From positions 1-60,221 of the forward strand of contig CAJBBX010000017.1 in NCBI GenBank assembly GCA_903951425.1: 60,221 nucleotides of DNA. Reading direction: 5' to 3'. Position 1 is the stretch's first letter. Every line of letters begins with the position of its first letter. Position numbers and translations under genes: made by a program. The notes below the pieces were generated by a model that was not told the DNA's origin, made no database searches, and worked only from the letters and a program-made list of their open reading frames with translations. Of the stretch, positions 25,118-35,522 are shown one piece after another. This DNA comes from an uncultured Chthonomonas sp. (GTDB lineage Bacteria > Armatimonadota > Chthonomonadetes > Chthonomonadales > CAJBBX01).

Positions 25118-25474
25118 CCCCGGCAAGAACCCCCACCCCAACCCTCCCCCTCCCGCTCCGCGGCAAGGGGAGGGAGTAGGTGGGCGCCGCTCGACCGGCG
25201 GCGGCGTTCCGGTGAGGTCCGGCCTGCCCGAGTTGGGGCCGTGGCACGAGACGCAGCGCCGGTCGAGGACGGCGACTGAAGTCGCGGCCTACGGACGGCA
25301 CGAAGCGCCCCTCCGGGCGCTCCAGAACGCTCATGGCGTCGTATGCCGTGCCCAGTCGCCGAAGGGCGACTTCCCGCTGTTCGTTGCCGCGGTTTCAGCC
25401 GCCGGTTCCACCCGCGGTTAACACGTACCCGGCCGTGGGTTATAGCGGTGTACTAACGAGCAGGAGATATCGTC
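25118..25474. repeat. Intergenic repeat patch with hairpins
   Basis: These 357 bases hold no credible gene. They contain a C-rich/G-rich pair (cctccccctcccgct and aaggggaggga, about 25142-25175), the palindrome cgactgaagtcg near 25274-25285, and a perfect hairpin AGCGCCC-ctcc-GGGCGCT at 25304-25321. They look like stacked intergenic repeats next to the IS remnant, with the short promoter of the AbrB gene at the end. Confidence 0.5.
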
Positions 25475-25702
25475 ATGACGCGCACCTTGCAGCGCCACGG
25501 CAACAGCGTGGCCCTGGTCTTCGACCGGACGATTCCTGATGCACTCCACATGACCGCGGACACGCCCGTGCACATCACGCTTCACGGTGGCGCCCTGGTG
25601 ATCACCCCTGCCGATACCGGCGTGCCTGCGCAGGAGTTGGGCCAAGCCATGGCGCGGCTCCGCCCGCGCTACACCCGGATGCTGGAGAACCTGGCGAAGT
25701 GA
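25475..25702 (+). CDS. AbrB/MazE-type antitoxin
   Basis: The 75-residue protein fits the swapped-hairpin SpoVT-AbrB DNA-binding fold: TRTLQRHGNSVALVFDRTI, then VHITLHGGALVITPAD. AGGAG precedes the ATG. Its stop overlaps the GTG of a following frame in the GTGA pattern usual for toxin-antitoxin pairs, but that downstream toxin is broken. It may still repress its own promoter. Confidence 0.78.
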   Translation: MTRTLQRHGNSVALVFDRTIPDALHMTADTPVHITLHGGALVITPADTGVPAQELGQAMARLRPRYTRMLENLAK

Positions 25703-25896
25703 GCCTGACGGCCGTCCGGTTCTTGAGCCTGGTCAACGTCCTCGCCATAAACGACGACACACTGGCTACGGAGGGAGGATGCACGGGGGTTCGGTACTGC
25801 GCGGTCGTTAGACCCGTCAGCGCGCACCATCCCTCTCCAAGCACCCACCAGCATCCGATTCCGCGGAGATTGCACGCCGCGAGTGGGTTGGGGTAA
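25699..25896 (+). pseudogene. Doc/Fic-like toxin remnant
   Basis: The frame starts at GTG 25699 and reads VRFLSLVNVLAINDDTLATEGG, which resembles the first 25 residues of Doc (death-on-curing) toxins, where RFLTxxEVLAIHxxxIxxxGG is typical. After GCTGVR the homology stops, and the HPFxDGNKR active-site motif of Fic/Doc proteins is absent. The pair AbrB plus Doc is a known arrangement. The toxin therefore seems to have been lost by truncation. Confidence 0.6.
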
Positions 25897-26047
25897 CGGC
25901 CAGATCCTGCGCACAGGCCGGTGATATCGGCAACACTCCGAACGTAGATGAGGTTGGCCTCGCCCCCTGCGGAGCCGGCCAGCTACGCCGCATATTGTAT
26001 ACTCTGTCGCACTTCTGCGGCGCCGACGCGTTTTCAGTACGGCGCGC

Positions 26048-29000
26048 GTGATGATTGAACTTGGTCTACCCCTTATCAGGACTGCGCTCTGTTTCGCGGT
26101 CCGGCGCGCTGAAGCCGCGCCTGAGCCGGGCCGGGGTATGACGCTCGCCCATCGACGGGCGGCATTGCACTTATTGTGTTGGGCTTGGAGGCGACTATTG
26201 GCACTACCACAGGCCGTGCGCGACATTCGGGTTGCGTCGCCGCTACTTGCGGCGACCGCGGCAATGGCCATCGGGGCTATCGCCGTCGGTTGGGTGGCCG
26301 GCGGGTACCAGGCCAAGGCCTTGGACCAGCATATGCGCGCGGCCCTGATCCAGCGCGCGGAACGCATCGCTGGCGGTGTTAATCCCGGGTTCGTCGGCAG
26401 GCTCACGTTCACGTCTGCTGACCGCGGCACGCCGGCAGACGAGTTCGTCAGGACAAGCCTGAAGTCGTCGGCGCACATGGGCGACGTCCGCGGCGTCTTC
26501 TCGGTCCAGCGCCGCGGAGGCCGCTACTTCTTCGGGCCGGAGACCTACCCCGCCGGCGATCCCATGGCCAGCGCCCCCGGCGATGAGTACCGGCGCCCCC
26601 CCCCTGCATTGGTACAGGTCTTCACCCGTCGCCGGACACGGGTAGTGGGCCCCTACACCGACGAGTTCGGTTCCTTCGTATCGGTATTCGCACCCGTAAG
26701 AGCGTCGGGCGGCAACGCCGTCATAGCCGTGCTCGGTATCGACGTGCTGGCCACCGAGTGGGAATCGCGACTAGCGGCCGAGCGTTGGAGCCCAATACGT
26801 AATGCGGGTGGGCCGCTATGCCTGCTGCTGCTGAGCGCCGCGGCGGCGTGGCGCTATAGGCGGCTCGGCAACGCCCGGCCCAGGCTCCGACGCTGGGTCA
26901 TGGCGCCGACGCTGGCGGCGGTTCTGGTGACGCTGGCAGCCTACGCTAGAAACGTAACGATGCGCTTCGATGCCGACGCGGCAGCCGATGTTGCGGCGTT
27001 CGCGGAGCATGCCGAGGATGTCTGGGTTCGTGGAATCGCCGGCAACACACTGCTCCTCAGGGCGCACACGGACGATATCCTGCAAGACGCGGCTCTGACG
27101 GGAGCATTGGACCGGCGCGATCTGCCCGCGATCAGATCACGGTCCGCGTTTCTGCTTGACCGTCTGAGGGCCGCTTACGGCGCCTCGGACCTATCCCTGT
27201 ATGACGCGAGCGGCGTGGCCCTGTGGGGTGGGCATGGCTCCGCGCATCGGGGCGACGGTATCGGCTGCGTCTCGCTGGTTGCCGCCCAGCGCACCCGAGA
27301 GGACGCTTGGGGCGTGGAGCCGGGCGCCGAGGGTCTTATCACGCTACGGGTTGTGCGGCCCTTCAGCCTCCACGGAAGGCTCGCGGGCTTCCTCGAGGTA
27401 GGAATGCCGTTGGACGGCGCCCTGGACCATCTCGCCAAGGACGTGCAGGAGGACCTACTCATCGCCGTCCGGAAGCAGCCCTTGACGCGGCCTGAACTCG
27501 CCCTGGTTCAGCAAGCCGTCGGCGCCGGACAGGTGTGGCATGACTACCGGAATGCCGGTGTGATCGGCCCGGCCGGCTTGATGATGCCCCGGGAACTGGC
27601 CGCGTGGTACGGTAGCCGCGGCAGTTCGGACGCGCCGATGCCTGGGATGCAGATACGGGTTGGGCGACGGTACGTCGTATGCAGCTCGATCCCGGTCCAG
27701 GACGGAGCCGGCCGCATCGCGGCGGACCTGATCGTGATGCGCGATGTGACCGATCAGACCTATGGCGCGGCCGCAAGCCTGATATCAGGCCTCGCCATGG
27801 CCGTGCTCCTCTTCGGGACTGTGTTCTTCCTGCTCTGGGCGGTGACCGGTCAGGCCGAGGACCGGCTTGATGCTGTGATAGCCGACCTTACCGCCAGCGA
27901 GAGCCGCATACGGGCCATCACGAACTCCGCGCAGGACGCGATCATGATGATCGACGCGAATGGGCTGATCAGCTACTGGAACCCGGCGGCCGAGAGCACC
28001 CTCGGCTACACGGCAGAGGAGGCACTGGGCCAGAATCTACACAACCTGTTCTGCCCGGAGCGGACCAGGGCCGCGGCGGCCGCGGCCCACGGCGCCTTCG
28101 TGCTGACCGGCACTGGGCCGGTGGTGGGGCAGACACGGGAGATGACCGCAATCCGCAAGGACGGCGTTGAGATCTCCGTTCGCCTGTCACTCTCCGCCGT
28201 CCGCATGGACGACGCTTGGCACGCGGTGGGTATCGTGACCGATATCACGGAGCGGATTCGGGCCGAACAGCGGATCGCGGAGGCCAATGCCCAACTGGCA
28301 CGCGCGGCCGAGGAGGCCCGGGCCCTTACCGAGCAGGCCAACGCGGCGAACCAGGCCAAGAGCGAGTTCCTGGCGAGCATGAGCCACGAGATCCGGACGC
28401 CGATGAACGGCGTGATCGGCATGACGGGGCTCTTGTTGGATACGGAGCTGACGCCCGACCAGCGGCAGTACGCGCAGATCGTCCGGTCCAGCGGCGACTC
28501 CCTGCTGGCGCTTATCAACGATATCCTGGACTTCTCCAAGATCGAGGCGCGCAAGCTGGAACTTGAGCCAATCGAGTTCGACCTCCGCACCGCCATGGAG
28601 GACGCCGCCGAGGTTGTGGCCGTCAAAGCGCAGCAGAAGGGCCTGGAACTCGTCTGCATGGTCGACTGCGACCTGCCCGCACTGGTGCGCGGCGATGCCG
28701 GCAGGCTTCGGCAGGTTGCCGTGAACCTCTGCAGCAACGCCGTGAAGTTCACAAGCGCCGGTAGCGTGACCCTCAGGGCGGCCAAGGAGTCGGAGACCGA
28801 TACGGACATCACCGTTCGCTTCACAGTGGCGGACACCGGGATCGGTATTCCGCCGGAGAAGCACGCACATATCTTCGGCGCGTTCAACCAGGCGGATCAG
28901 TCCACCACGCGCAACTTCGGCGGCACCGGGCTGGGGTTGGCCATCAGCAGGCATCTCGCGGAGCTCATGGGCGGCGCCATAGGTGTTGAGAGCGTCGTGG

Positions 29001-29926
29001 GTAGCGGCTCAACCTTCTGGTTCACCGTCGTTCTGGGCCGCGCAAGCATCACGGGCGACAACGGATCGGAGCCGGGAACCGCGCTGCAGGGCGTACGCGT
29101 GCTGGTGGTCGATGACAACGCGGTGAACCGTCTGTTGGTCGGCACGCTTCTCGAGACCTGGGGTTGCGACCACGCCGAGGCCGAGGACGGCGCCGCCGCG
29201 TTGCATATTCTGAGGAGAGCCGCGGACGCGCGCCGGCCCTTCCAGCTGGCGATCCTGGACGTGCATATGCCCGGCATGGGTGGCGAGGAGCTGGCGGCCG
29301 TCATCAAGGCCGACCCGGAGCTCCAGGGCACGCTGCTGGTGATGCTCACCTCGCTGGCGGGGCTGGCTGTCGCGCAGCGGCTGGCGACTACCGGAGTGGC
29401 GAGGTGCCTGTCGAAGCCGGTGCGCCAGGCGGCGCTGCGGTCGTGCCTTGCTGAGATGATGACAGCGAGCCGTTCGGCCGCCCAGTCCGGCGCCTCGGAA
29501 CCCACGCATGCGGAGCAACAGCCCACAGGCCGCATCCTGGTCGCCGAGGACAACCCCACGAACCAGATGGTGGCGCTGATGATCCTGCGGAAGCTGGGCT
29601 ACCGCGCCGACGCGGTGGCCAACGGGCTCGAGGCGCTGGCCGCACTGGGTACCACACCTTACGACCTGGTCCTGATGGACTGCCAGATGCCCGAGATGGA
29701 TGGCTTTGAGGCGGCACAGCACGTGCGCGACGCCGCATCGGATGTACTTAACCACTCCGTACCGATTGTCGCCATGACGGCCGGGGCCATGCGCGGCGAC
29801 CGCGACGCCTGCCTGCAGGCAGGGATGAATGACTACATCACCAAACCCGTAAGGCCGGTCGAGCTGTCCGCGGTCGTCAGGCGATGGCTGGTCACGAGGA
29901 GCGACGGCCCGGCTCAGACTGAGTGA
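26048..29926 (+). CDS. Hybrid histidine kinase with two extracytoplasmic sensors and two receivers
   Basis: The 1292-residue protein has a membrane segment at about 64-84, a first outside sensor (85-255, PDC/CHASE-like, with [11 protein letters not shown]), two membrane segments (256-300), a second outside sensor (300-570), another membrane segment (574-602), a PAS domain (615-740), a short coiled coil, HisKA with phospho-acceptor His780 in [10 protein letters not shown], and a HATPase with N, G1 and G2 boxes ([16 protein letters not shown]). Two receiver domains follow, with Asp1071 and Asp1211. No Hpt domain and no partner response regulator lie nearby, so the next phosphotransfer step is elsewhere. 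The start is GTG 26048 or ATG 26051; neither has a strong ribosome site, and ATG 26138 is possible. Confidence 0.9.
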   Translation: MMIELGLPLIRTALCFAVRRAEAAPEPGRGMTLAHRRAALHLLCWAWRRLLALPQAVRDIRVASPLLAATAAMAIGAIAVGWVAGGYQAKALDQHMRAALIQRAERIAGGVNPGFVGRLTFTSADRGTPADEFVRTSLKSSAHMGDVRGVFSVQRRGGRYFFGPETYPAGDPMASAPGDEYRRPPPALVQVFTRRRTRVVGPYTDEFGSFVSVFAPVRASGGNAVIAVLGIDVLATEWESRLAAERWSPIRNAGGPLCLLLLSAAAAWRYRRLGNARPRLRRWVMAPTLAAVLVTLAAYARNVTMRFDADAAADVAAFAEHAEDVWVRGIAGNTLLLRAHTDDILQDAALTGALDRRDLPAIRSRSAFLLDRLRAAYGASDLSLYDASGVALWGGHGSAHRGDGIGCVSLVAAQRTREDAWGVEPGAEGLITLRVVRPFSLHGRLAGFLEVGMPLDGALDHLAKDVQEDLLIAVRKQPLTRPELALVQQAVGAGQVWHDYRNAGVIGPAGLMMPRELAAWYGSRGSSDAPMPGMQIRVGRRYVVCSSIPVQDGAGRIAADLIVMRDVTDQTYGAAASLISGLAMAVLLFGTVFFLLWAVTGQAEDRLDAVIADLTASESRIRAITNSAQDAIMMIDANGLISYWNPAAESTLGYTAEEALGQNLHNLFCPERTRAAAAAAHGAFVLTGTGPVVGQTREMTAIRKDGVEISVRLSLSAVRMDDAWHAVGIVTDITERIRAEQRIAEANAQLARAAEEARALTEQANAANQAKSEFLASMSHEIRTPMNGVIGMTGLLLDTELTPDQRQYAQIVRSSGDSLLALINDILDFSKIEARKLELEPIEFDLRTAMEDAAEVVAVKAQQKGLELVCMVDCDLPALVRGDAGRLRQVAVNLCSNAVKFTSAGSVTLRAAKESETDTDITVRFTVADTGIGIPPEKHAHIFGAFNQADQSTTRNFGGTGLGLAISRHLAELMGGAIGVESVVGSGSTFWFTVVLGRASITGDNGSEPGTALQGVRVLVVDDNAVNRLLVGTLLETWGCDHAEAEDGAAALHILRRAADARRPFQLAILDVHMPGMGGEELAAVIKADPELQGTLLVMLTSLAGLAVAQRLATTGVARCLSKPVRQAALRSCLAEMMTASRSAAQSGASEPTHAEQQPTGRILVAEDNPTNQMVALMILRKLGYRADAVANGLEALAALGTTPYDLVLMDCQMPEMDGFEAAQHVRDAASDVLNHSVPIVAMTAGAMRGDRDACLQAGMNDYITKPVRPVELSAVVRRWLVTRSDGPAQTE

Positions 29927-29950
29927 GCCGTCGCCCCTCGGGGCCGCCGC

Positions 29951-30871
29951 CTACTTCATTCCGATCCCCTCCAGTAGCGGCCGGGCGTAGGCCCCGCTGC
30001 GGCGGTGGGCTTCCACGGGGTCGAGGGTCTTCGGAGTGCCCTGCTCCACGGCCTGCTCCAGCACCACATGCGGGCGCAGCTTCAGGGCGCGGAGGGCTGC
30101 GGCAAGGCGCGGGTAGTCGAGGTCGCCCTCGCCGAAGTCCTCGGCCCAGACCCCGCCGCGTGACTGCCGCAGGTGCAATTCGGCCACCCTCGTGCCGTAG
30201 AGCTTCACGATGTCGAAAAGAGCCACCTGCGAGTTGCCTGCGCCCCGATAGATCCAGTGGGCGTCGAGGCAGAGCTTCACCAGCGCCGGATCGGTGCCCG
30301 CCATCATGTGGTGGAACTCGCGGGCCGAGGCGCGCATTTCCGGATCGTGGTTGTGGTAGGCCAGGATCATGCCCAGCTCCTTCAGCGCCTTGCCCAGCCG
30401 GTTCATGGCCGCCGACTGGGTGGTGAGCTGGGCGTCGTCCTTGTCCTGCGTCCCGCCCCACTGGATAGGGTTGGGGTTCGTGACGATGATCTGAGTGCCG
30501 TAGCCCTTGGCCCGCGCCGCGATGGCGGCGATCCGCGAGATGCTCTTGTCGGCCTCCTCGGCGATGTGCAGCGTGGAGTTTACGTAGAGCGAGCGCATGC
30601 CCAGCTTGTGCTTCTTGAGCGCCGTGCCGATGCGGTCCACATCCTCCGGCGTCTCGGCGATGGTCTCCAGACCGTCCAGACCCGACGCGACGACATCATC
30701 CAGCCCCTTGTCCAGATCGGCGCTGAAATCCCTGCCCTCCCGGCCGTAAAAGACCGACCAGGAGTAGATGTTTGTGGCCAGGTGGAACCCTTGTGCGTCC
30801 ATGGTCGGCTCCTTTGCGGTGGGTTGCGCGATCAGCGCCCAGAGGATCGGCGCCAGCGCCCAGGTCGGCAT
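29951..30871 (-). CDS. Sugar phosphate isomerase/epimerase-like TIM barrel
   Basis: The 306-residue protein matches the AP-endonuclease-2/xylose-isomerase-like barrel family: ASGLDGLETIAE, ILAYHNHDPEM, LVKLCLDAHWIYRGAG (metal-binding Asp and His), VAELHLRQS and HVVLEQAV. These enzymes isomerise or epimerise free or phosphorylated sugars. Two starts are supported equally: ATG 30871 with AAAGGAG gives a hydrophobic N-terminus, and ATG 30802 with AAGGAG gives a cytoplasmic form. It follows the alpha-galactosidase-like gene by 18 bases, so sugar release and conversion are linked. Confidence 0.83.
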   Translation of the reverse strand: MPTWALAPILWALIAQPTAKEPTMDAQGFHLATNIYSWSVFYGREGRDFSADLDKGLDDVVASGLDGLETIAETPEDVDRIGTALKKHKLGMRSLYVNSTLHIAEEADKSISRIAAIAARAKGYGTQIIVTNPNPIQWGGTQDKDDAQLTTQSAAMNRLGKALKELGMILAYHNHDPEMRASAREFHHMMAGTDPALVKLCLDAHWIYRGAGNSQVALFDIVKLYGTRVAELHLRQSRGGVWAEDFGEGDLDYPRLAAALRALKLRPHVVLEQAVEQGTPKTLDPVEAHRRSGAYARPLLEGIGMK

Positions 30872-30889
30872 GGTGATGCTCCTTTCGGC

Positions 30890-33838
30890 TCAGCGTTGCA
30901 GGATGGCGTCGGCCCAGTCAGCGTGGTCGGCCGCCAAACCGTTGCCACCGTCCCCCACGATCAGCTCCAGCTTCTTCGCGCCCTTCAGGCTCACGTCCAC
31001 GCGCTGGGCGGCGCTCTCACGGGTCAGGACGCCCGGCGATTTCCAGACAAGCTTACCGTCGACGCGGACCTCCATGGCGATGGTGGGTCCCGTGGCCTGG
31101 TCCGCGCCCGCCCAGGCGGTGAAGCGACGCCACTTGCCGTCGAGGTCGTACACGGTGCGCGCCGGGGCGTGCGTGCCGACGCCGCGCTGGAAGCTGCGCC
31201 CGCCGACCATCATGGGCTTCTCCCAGACGCTTCGGTTGCGCTCCAGCTTGCCGTAGCCCTGGGTGTTGGCGGCCGGCTCCACCGTGTCCAGGTAGACGCC
31301 GTCGATGCGCTCCACCGGTCCCTCGCCCCGCTCCACCGGAAGGTCTCCCTCGCCCACGGAGCCGAAGAGGCGGACAGAGCGGAGCCACCGCTCGTCGGGT
31401 TGCGGTAGGCCGGGTCCGATGAAGAGCCGGCCGGCGGTGGGGCTCATGAGCGACGACTGTGGGCGCGACATGGGCGCGCGCTGTACGAGCCACGCGGCGA
31501 CGCGAGCACCCTCGCCGCCGGCCATCACGTCGGCCTCGATCCGCGGTGCGCGGCCCTTGACGGGGACGATGAGCCAGACCCAGTGCTCCGGATCGGGTAG
31601 CCCGGTGGCCTTCCAGCCCTGGGCGGAGCCGGAGATGACCGGCGTCACGGGCTTGCCGTCGATCCGGATGTCCGCGAACGGCTGCCCGACCGCCGCCGGC
31701 CCCTCGGCCAGGATGGCCAGCTCCCAGCCCCTGCCTCCGCCGGTCTCCAGGTCACCGCTGAGCCGCACGCGGAGCGCCTTGTCGCCGTCGGCCAGCAGGC
31801 GGGTGGCGTCCGGCGCGAAGCGCGGCCCGCCGCCCACGGCCTCGAAGCGCGAGGCCCGAACCGTTAGTCCCGGCTGGGCGGGCGCCGTGTAGATCGGCCG
31901 TGGCGCCGGTAACCGGCCCGGCCGCTTGTCTAGTTCCAGCAGCAGCGTCTCGTAGGGCCGCAGCGATACGTGGAGCGGAGAGTCCGCGCCCGCCCCGGTC
32001 GCCACGAGGCGTGTCTCCGGGTAGATGCTCCGCACGGCGAGGCCCGCGGCGTTCGGCGGGGCGCCCAGGTCGCGCTGGAGGTCCAGTTCCATCTCGGCCG
32101 GCTCGATCCACGGGTTGCGGAGGCAGGCCAGCCCGCGCCCCTCGTGCCAGTGGCTGTAGCCATAGGGCTGGCGGGGCATGACGGCCTCGGCTTTGCCCTT
32201 CGCGTCGGCGGCGACGTCGCGCCACGCCTGCGGCAGGATGGGCCGCGTGTGACCGAGGATGGCCTGGTTCCGCTTCGCCCAGGCCATGAGCGAGCCCAGG
32301 AACCGCCACCGCTCCGGGTTCATATACTTCGGGTTGACGTAGAGCGAGATGAACCGGTTGCCGCGCATGACGGTGGTCACCATGTCGTCCTCGGGCGCCT
32401 CGTCGGTCTGGTGCAGGATACCCAGGACCTCCTGACCGGCGATGGGCATGAGGATGTCGCGCTGGCCGCGCAGGTTGTAGTAGTCGCGGCCCGTGGTGGC
32501 GCTCTGGCGGTAGGTGGGGCACGGGACCCGCCCGGGGGGCGAGTCGTCGCCGAACGCTCCGGTAACCGAGTCGCACCAGGCGTACCACCAGGGGCTCGGG
32601 TCCGGCCCGAAGCAGGTGGGCTCCAGCCAGATCTCCGGCGAGGTCGCTCGCACGGCCTCCATCGCTCGGATGAAGCCGTCGGCGATGGGCTCGATCGAGA
32701 GCGGGCCGGGCTCGTGGCCGTGGTCCGTGGCGTCGCAGCTCGGCACGTAGCCGTCCAGCTTCACCTGACGCAGGCCGTAGCGGGTCGTCATGTCCACCAG
32801 AGACCGCGTGAACGCCTGTCGGTAGCGCGGCCCACCCAGACAGGCCTTTGCGTCGGCCTCGTACCCTGTCTTCTTGGCCCAGGCCAGGTCCAGAGCCTGA
32901 CCGTAGACTCCGCTGGGCGAGATCCAGAGGCCCGGGTTGGAGCCCATGGCGGCGCAGGCATCGCGGATCGGCCCGAAACCGTCGGGGAAGAGCTTGGGGT
33001 CGATTCCCCAGAGCGTGTCGTTCTTCGCCCAGCCCATGTCGATGGTGAACGAGTCCGGCGCCACCTTGCCGATCGCGTAGAGGTTCCAGCGGAATTCGTC
33101 CAGGATCTTCACGATGTCGAACTCGGTGTAGGGCACCGGCGAAGTCCACCAGCTGTTGTAGTTGAAGTGGAGCCCCGGCCGCTTGGGCCGTAGCGCCTCG
33201 CAGTAGGCCAGGAACTCCTCGCGGCTCCGGCCCGACCGCGTGGCTCCGATGACCGCCGTGCGGGAGGCGTATCGCTCGCCCGGCTTCGGCCGCACCCCCG
33301 GCGCGTGGCTCAGCACGATGCTCTCGCCATCCAGCCGCGTGGTGGCCACGGGGAACTCGACGCCGGCGAAGAAGGAGCGACAGAGGACGGGGTAGCTCAT
33401 CCAGCCGGTCCGGGCCACCGGAGCCATGCCCGAGGCGTCCGCCGTGGCGATGGTGACCGAGCGGAGTAGGCCCAGCGCCTTCGCGGGTCGGATGGTGGCG
33501 CGGAGGCGGCAGAGCCCCGCGGCGGGCGCCTCGGTGAGCTCAAGCTCAAGGGCCGCGTCGTCGGCCTGCCAGCGGCCCAGCCATCCAGAGCCAGTGCGTT
33601 CCCAGGCGCCGGGCCCGGCGGCCGCTCCGCCCACGGCGCCGCCCTCGAACTCGAAGCGGGGAGCCCGCGCCGCCAGCCGCATGGCCTCCCCGGAGAGCCC
33701 GTTCCGCAGCATGAAGCCGCCATCTGAGCGCTCCAGGGCCAGAGGGGGCCCATCAACCCTCCCCCGCCGCTCGGCCAGCGCCGACGCGGCCGCCAATCCG
33801 GCGGGCAGCGAGATCACAGAGCGACGGGAAATGGACAT
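30890..33838 (-). CDS. Tat-exported GH36/GH31-like alpha-galactosidase with NPCBM-type domain
   Basis: The 982-residue protein has a twin-arginine signal (SRRSVISLPAGLAAA). The middle is an alpha-galactosidase-like barrel (clan GH-D): FNYNSWW, FTIDMGWAKND, GLWISPSGVYG, and the nucleophile strand RQVKLDGYVP with Asp362. A C-terminal domain with RGVGTHAPARTVYDLDGKW is an NPCBM-type galactose-binding module. It should cleave terminal alpha-linked galactose or a related sugar outside the cytoplasm. The acid/base residue may lie in WCDSVTGAFGDD but I am not sure. It precedes the sugar isomerase-like gene in the same direction. Confidence 0.8.
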   Translation of the reverse strand: MSISRRSVISLPAGLAAASALAERRGRVDGPPLALERSDGGFMLRNGLSGEAMRLAARAPRFEFEGGAVGGAAAGPGAWERTGSGWLGRWQADDAALELELTEAPAAGLCRLRATIRPAKALGLLRSVTIATADASGMAPVARTGWMSYPVLCRSFFAGVEFPVATTRLDGESIVLSHAPGVRPKPGERYASRTAVIGATRSGRSREEFLAYCEALRPKRPGLHFNYNSWWTSPVPYTEFDIVKILDEFRWNLYAIGKVAPDSFTIDMGWAKNDTLWGIDPKLFPDGFGPIRDACAAMGSNPGLWISPSGVYGQALDLAWAKKTGYEADAKACLGGPRYRQAFTRSLVDMTTRYGLRQVKLDGYVPSCDATDHGHEPGPLSIEPIADGFIRAMEAVRATSPEIWLEPTCFGPDPSPWWYAWCDSVTGAFGDDSPPGRVPCPTYRQSATTGRDYYNLRGQRDILMPIAGQEVLGILHQTDEAPEDDMVTTVMRGNRFISLYVNPKYMNPERWRFLGSLMAWAKRNQAILGHTRPILPQAWRDVAADAKGKAEAVMPRQPYGYSHWHEGRGLACLRNPWIEPAEMELDLQRDLGAPPNAAGLAVRSIYPETRLVATGAGADSPLHVSLRPYETLLLELDKRPGRLPAPRPIYTAPAQPGLTVRASRFEAVGGGPRFAPDATRLLADGDKALRVRLSGDLETGGGRGWELAILAEGPAAVGQPFADIRIDGKPVTPVISGSAQGWKATGLPDPEHWVWLIVPVKGRAPRIEADVMAGGEGARVAAWLVQRAPMSRPQSSLMSPTAGRLFIGPGLPQPDERWLRSVRLFGSVGEGDLPVERGEGPVERIDGVYLDTVEPAANTQGYGKLERNRSVWEKPMMVGGRSFQRGVGTHAPARTVYDLDGKWRRFTAWAGADQATGPTIAMEVRVDGKLVWKSPGVLTRESAAQRVDVSLKGAKKLELIVGDGGNGLAADHADWADAILQR

Positions 33839-34166
33839 GGCGGCGCCTCCGTCCCGGCAAGCGCGGCCCGGAGGCCGCAGTGGCCCAAGTCTACCTGTCA
33901 GGGAGGAGGCGATGCATGGTGTGGTCCACGGAGGCTACGACGTGTAGATGCTCCTCAGCTCAGCCGGGGTCGCGACGGTGGTCAGGGCGTCCTATACGCG
34001 CTTCAGTGTCTCAACGCCCTCGATCCGGCATGTACAACCGATCCGGGTAGGCAACGGCTCACCGAACCGCTCGCCTACATGCGTATGGCAACGGAACCCA
34101 CAGAGGGGTCCCATGGGCCACACTCCGCCGCCGATCAGCAGTTGCGGCATACCGGCTCAACCCGCG
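33839..34166. other. Gene-free stretch between GH36-like and J-domain genes
   Basis: I see no supported gene. A short frame at 33912-33947 (MHGVVHGGYDV) has a fine GGGAGGAGG site and could be a leader or a remnant, but eleven codons cannot be judged. The start region of the glycosidase gene occupies the lower end. Confidence 0.4.
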
Positions 34167-35510
34167 CTATCCGCTCACGAACTGGATGACCGAGCCGACC
34201 AGCGCGACCACACCGACGAGTGCGAGGCATGTCGGGATCAGGCAGCCGCCGCTGGCCGGAGGCGTGGATGTGGAGGGCCTCGCCACCGGGGCCTGCGGTG
34301 GCGGCGCGGCCGCACGGGCCATCGCGTCCCTCGCCCTGGCGTGCCACTGGTCGTAGTCCTCGCGGCCCAGTCTGTAGGTTGCCGGATAGCGCTTCTTGGC
34401 TAGCTCAAGCGCCGCGGCGACGGCTGCATTGGTCATCTCGCCGATGTTGCTGGTCGCGCGGCTGTAGTGGGTCTTGGCCTCGTCCAGGTCGAGAGTTCCG
34501 AGCTCCAGCAATGAGCGCGCGCCCATGGCCCCCTTGATGGGCGCTGGAAGCGCAGCATCGTGCTGCATACGCTCGAATTCGTCCTCCAGCTTGGCGAGTC
34601 GCTTGCAGGTCTTCTGGAGTTCCTTGAGCTCATTGTCGGTTCGGTCACACACTACTGCCGCGTCGGCGCAACGGTGCGCCGCCTCGTAGGCCTTGATCTC
34701 GAGCAGCTCGGCCGCCATGCGCGCGAACCGATAGGCGCAATGGCTCTTGGCCTCATCACCCAGGTCGGCGACTACACCCAGGATGCGTTCGGCGTCGACC
34801 TTGATCTTGGGCAACTCGCCGGCGCACACGCGCAAAACCGGTAGCTCGAACAGCGTGTCCAGGTCCTGCAGGTCCAGCCGGCCGTCGGTGAACAACGCGA
34901 ACTCGATTTCGCGCTCGGCCTCGGCGAACTGCCGGGCACGCCGCAGTCCATGCGCCAGGGCGACATGGTAGTCGGCGTCGTGCGGTTCGAGCGCCACGGC
35001 TTGCCTGAGGTGCTGGATGGATTCCTCGATGCGCCGGTCGGTGCCGGGCCCATCCAGTTCCCAGAGCATGGTGCCCAGGTTGTGCCGGTAGAGCGCCACG
35101 TCCGGCGCCCGCTCCACCAGCCCGCGCAGGATCTGCACCGCTTTCTGCACATCGCCCGCCCGCTTGGTAGCCAGCCCAAGCAAGTTGCGGACCGGGTGGG
35201 ACTCCGGGTCAAGCGCCAGCGCCTCGCGGTAGGCGGCCGCGGCCACGGCGTGGTTGTCGGCCTCGGCGGCGGCGAATGCCCGGGCCAGCGCCTCGCGAAT
35301 CGCTCCGCCATGCAACAGCAAGGTGTCGTACTGCTTGCGCGCCAGTGGGTCGAGGAGTGTCTGCTTGGCCTCGTTGATCGCCTGGTTGCCGGCCGGGTCC
35401 TTGTCCGGCGGATGCTCGCGCATCTTCCGGGCCCACGCGCGCTTGATCTCGTCCGCCGTCGCGGTGGGCGCGACGGCGAGTAGGTCGTAGTGGGTGACAC
35501 TGGGTGGCAC
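34167..35510 (-). CDS. Tail-anchored J-domain/TPR co-chaperone
   Basis: The 447-residue protein starts with a J domain (about 1-65): THYDLLAVAPTATADEIKRA, then HPPDKDP in place of the canonical HPDKNP, then LLDPLARKQYD. TPR-like helical repeats follow (about 70-230, e.g. AAAAYREALALDPESHPVRN) and a Pro-rich linker. A C-terminal hydrophobic helix (about 424-445, CLIPTCLALVGVVALVGSVI) anchors the protein with the bulk in the cytoplasm. J proteins stimulate the Hsp70 ATPase; the neighbouring gene, 12 bases upstream, encodes an Hsp70. The extra Pro in the HPD motif is a notable deviation. Confidence 0.82.
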   Translation of the reverse strand: MPPSVTHYDLLAVAPTATADEIKRAWARKMREHPPDKDPAGNQAINEAKQTLLDPLARKQYDTLLLHGGAIREALARAFAAAEADNHAVAAAAYREALALDPESHPVRNLLGLATKRAGDVQKAVQILRGLVERAPDVALYRHNLGTMLWELDGPGTDRRIEESIQHLRQAVALEPHDADYHVALAHGLRRARQFAEAEREIEFALFTDGRLDLQDLDTLFELPVLRVCAGELPKIKVDAERILGVVADLGDEAKSHCAYRFARMAAELLEIKAYEAAHRCADAAVVCDRTDNELKELQKTCKRLAKLEDEFERMQHDAALPAPIKGAMGARSLLELGTLDLDEAKTHYSRATSNIGEMTNAAVAAALELAKKRYPATYRLGREDYDQWHARARDAMARAAAPPPQAPVARPSTSTPPASGGCLIPTCLALVGVVALVGSVIQFVSG

Positions 35511-35522
35511 AGGCGCCCGTCC

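Noticed and set aside
30173-31408. 411-codon plus-strand frame
   Set aside because: It is a shadow of the isomerase and alpha-galactosidase genes, and its composition (His, Gly, Arg, Val) is typical of the complementary strand.
33912-33947. Eleven-codon frame with a strong ribosome site
   Set aside because: Too short to judge; no conserved partner or leader-peptide features such as repeated regulatory codons are seen.
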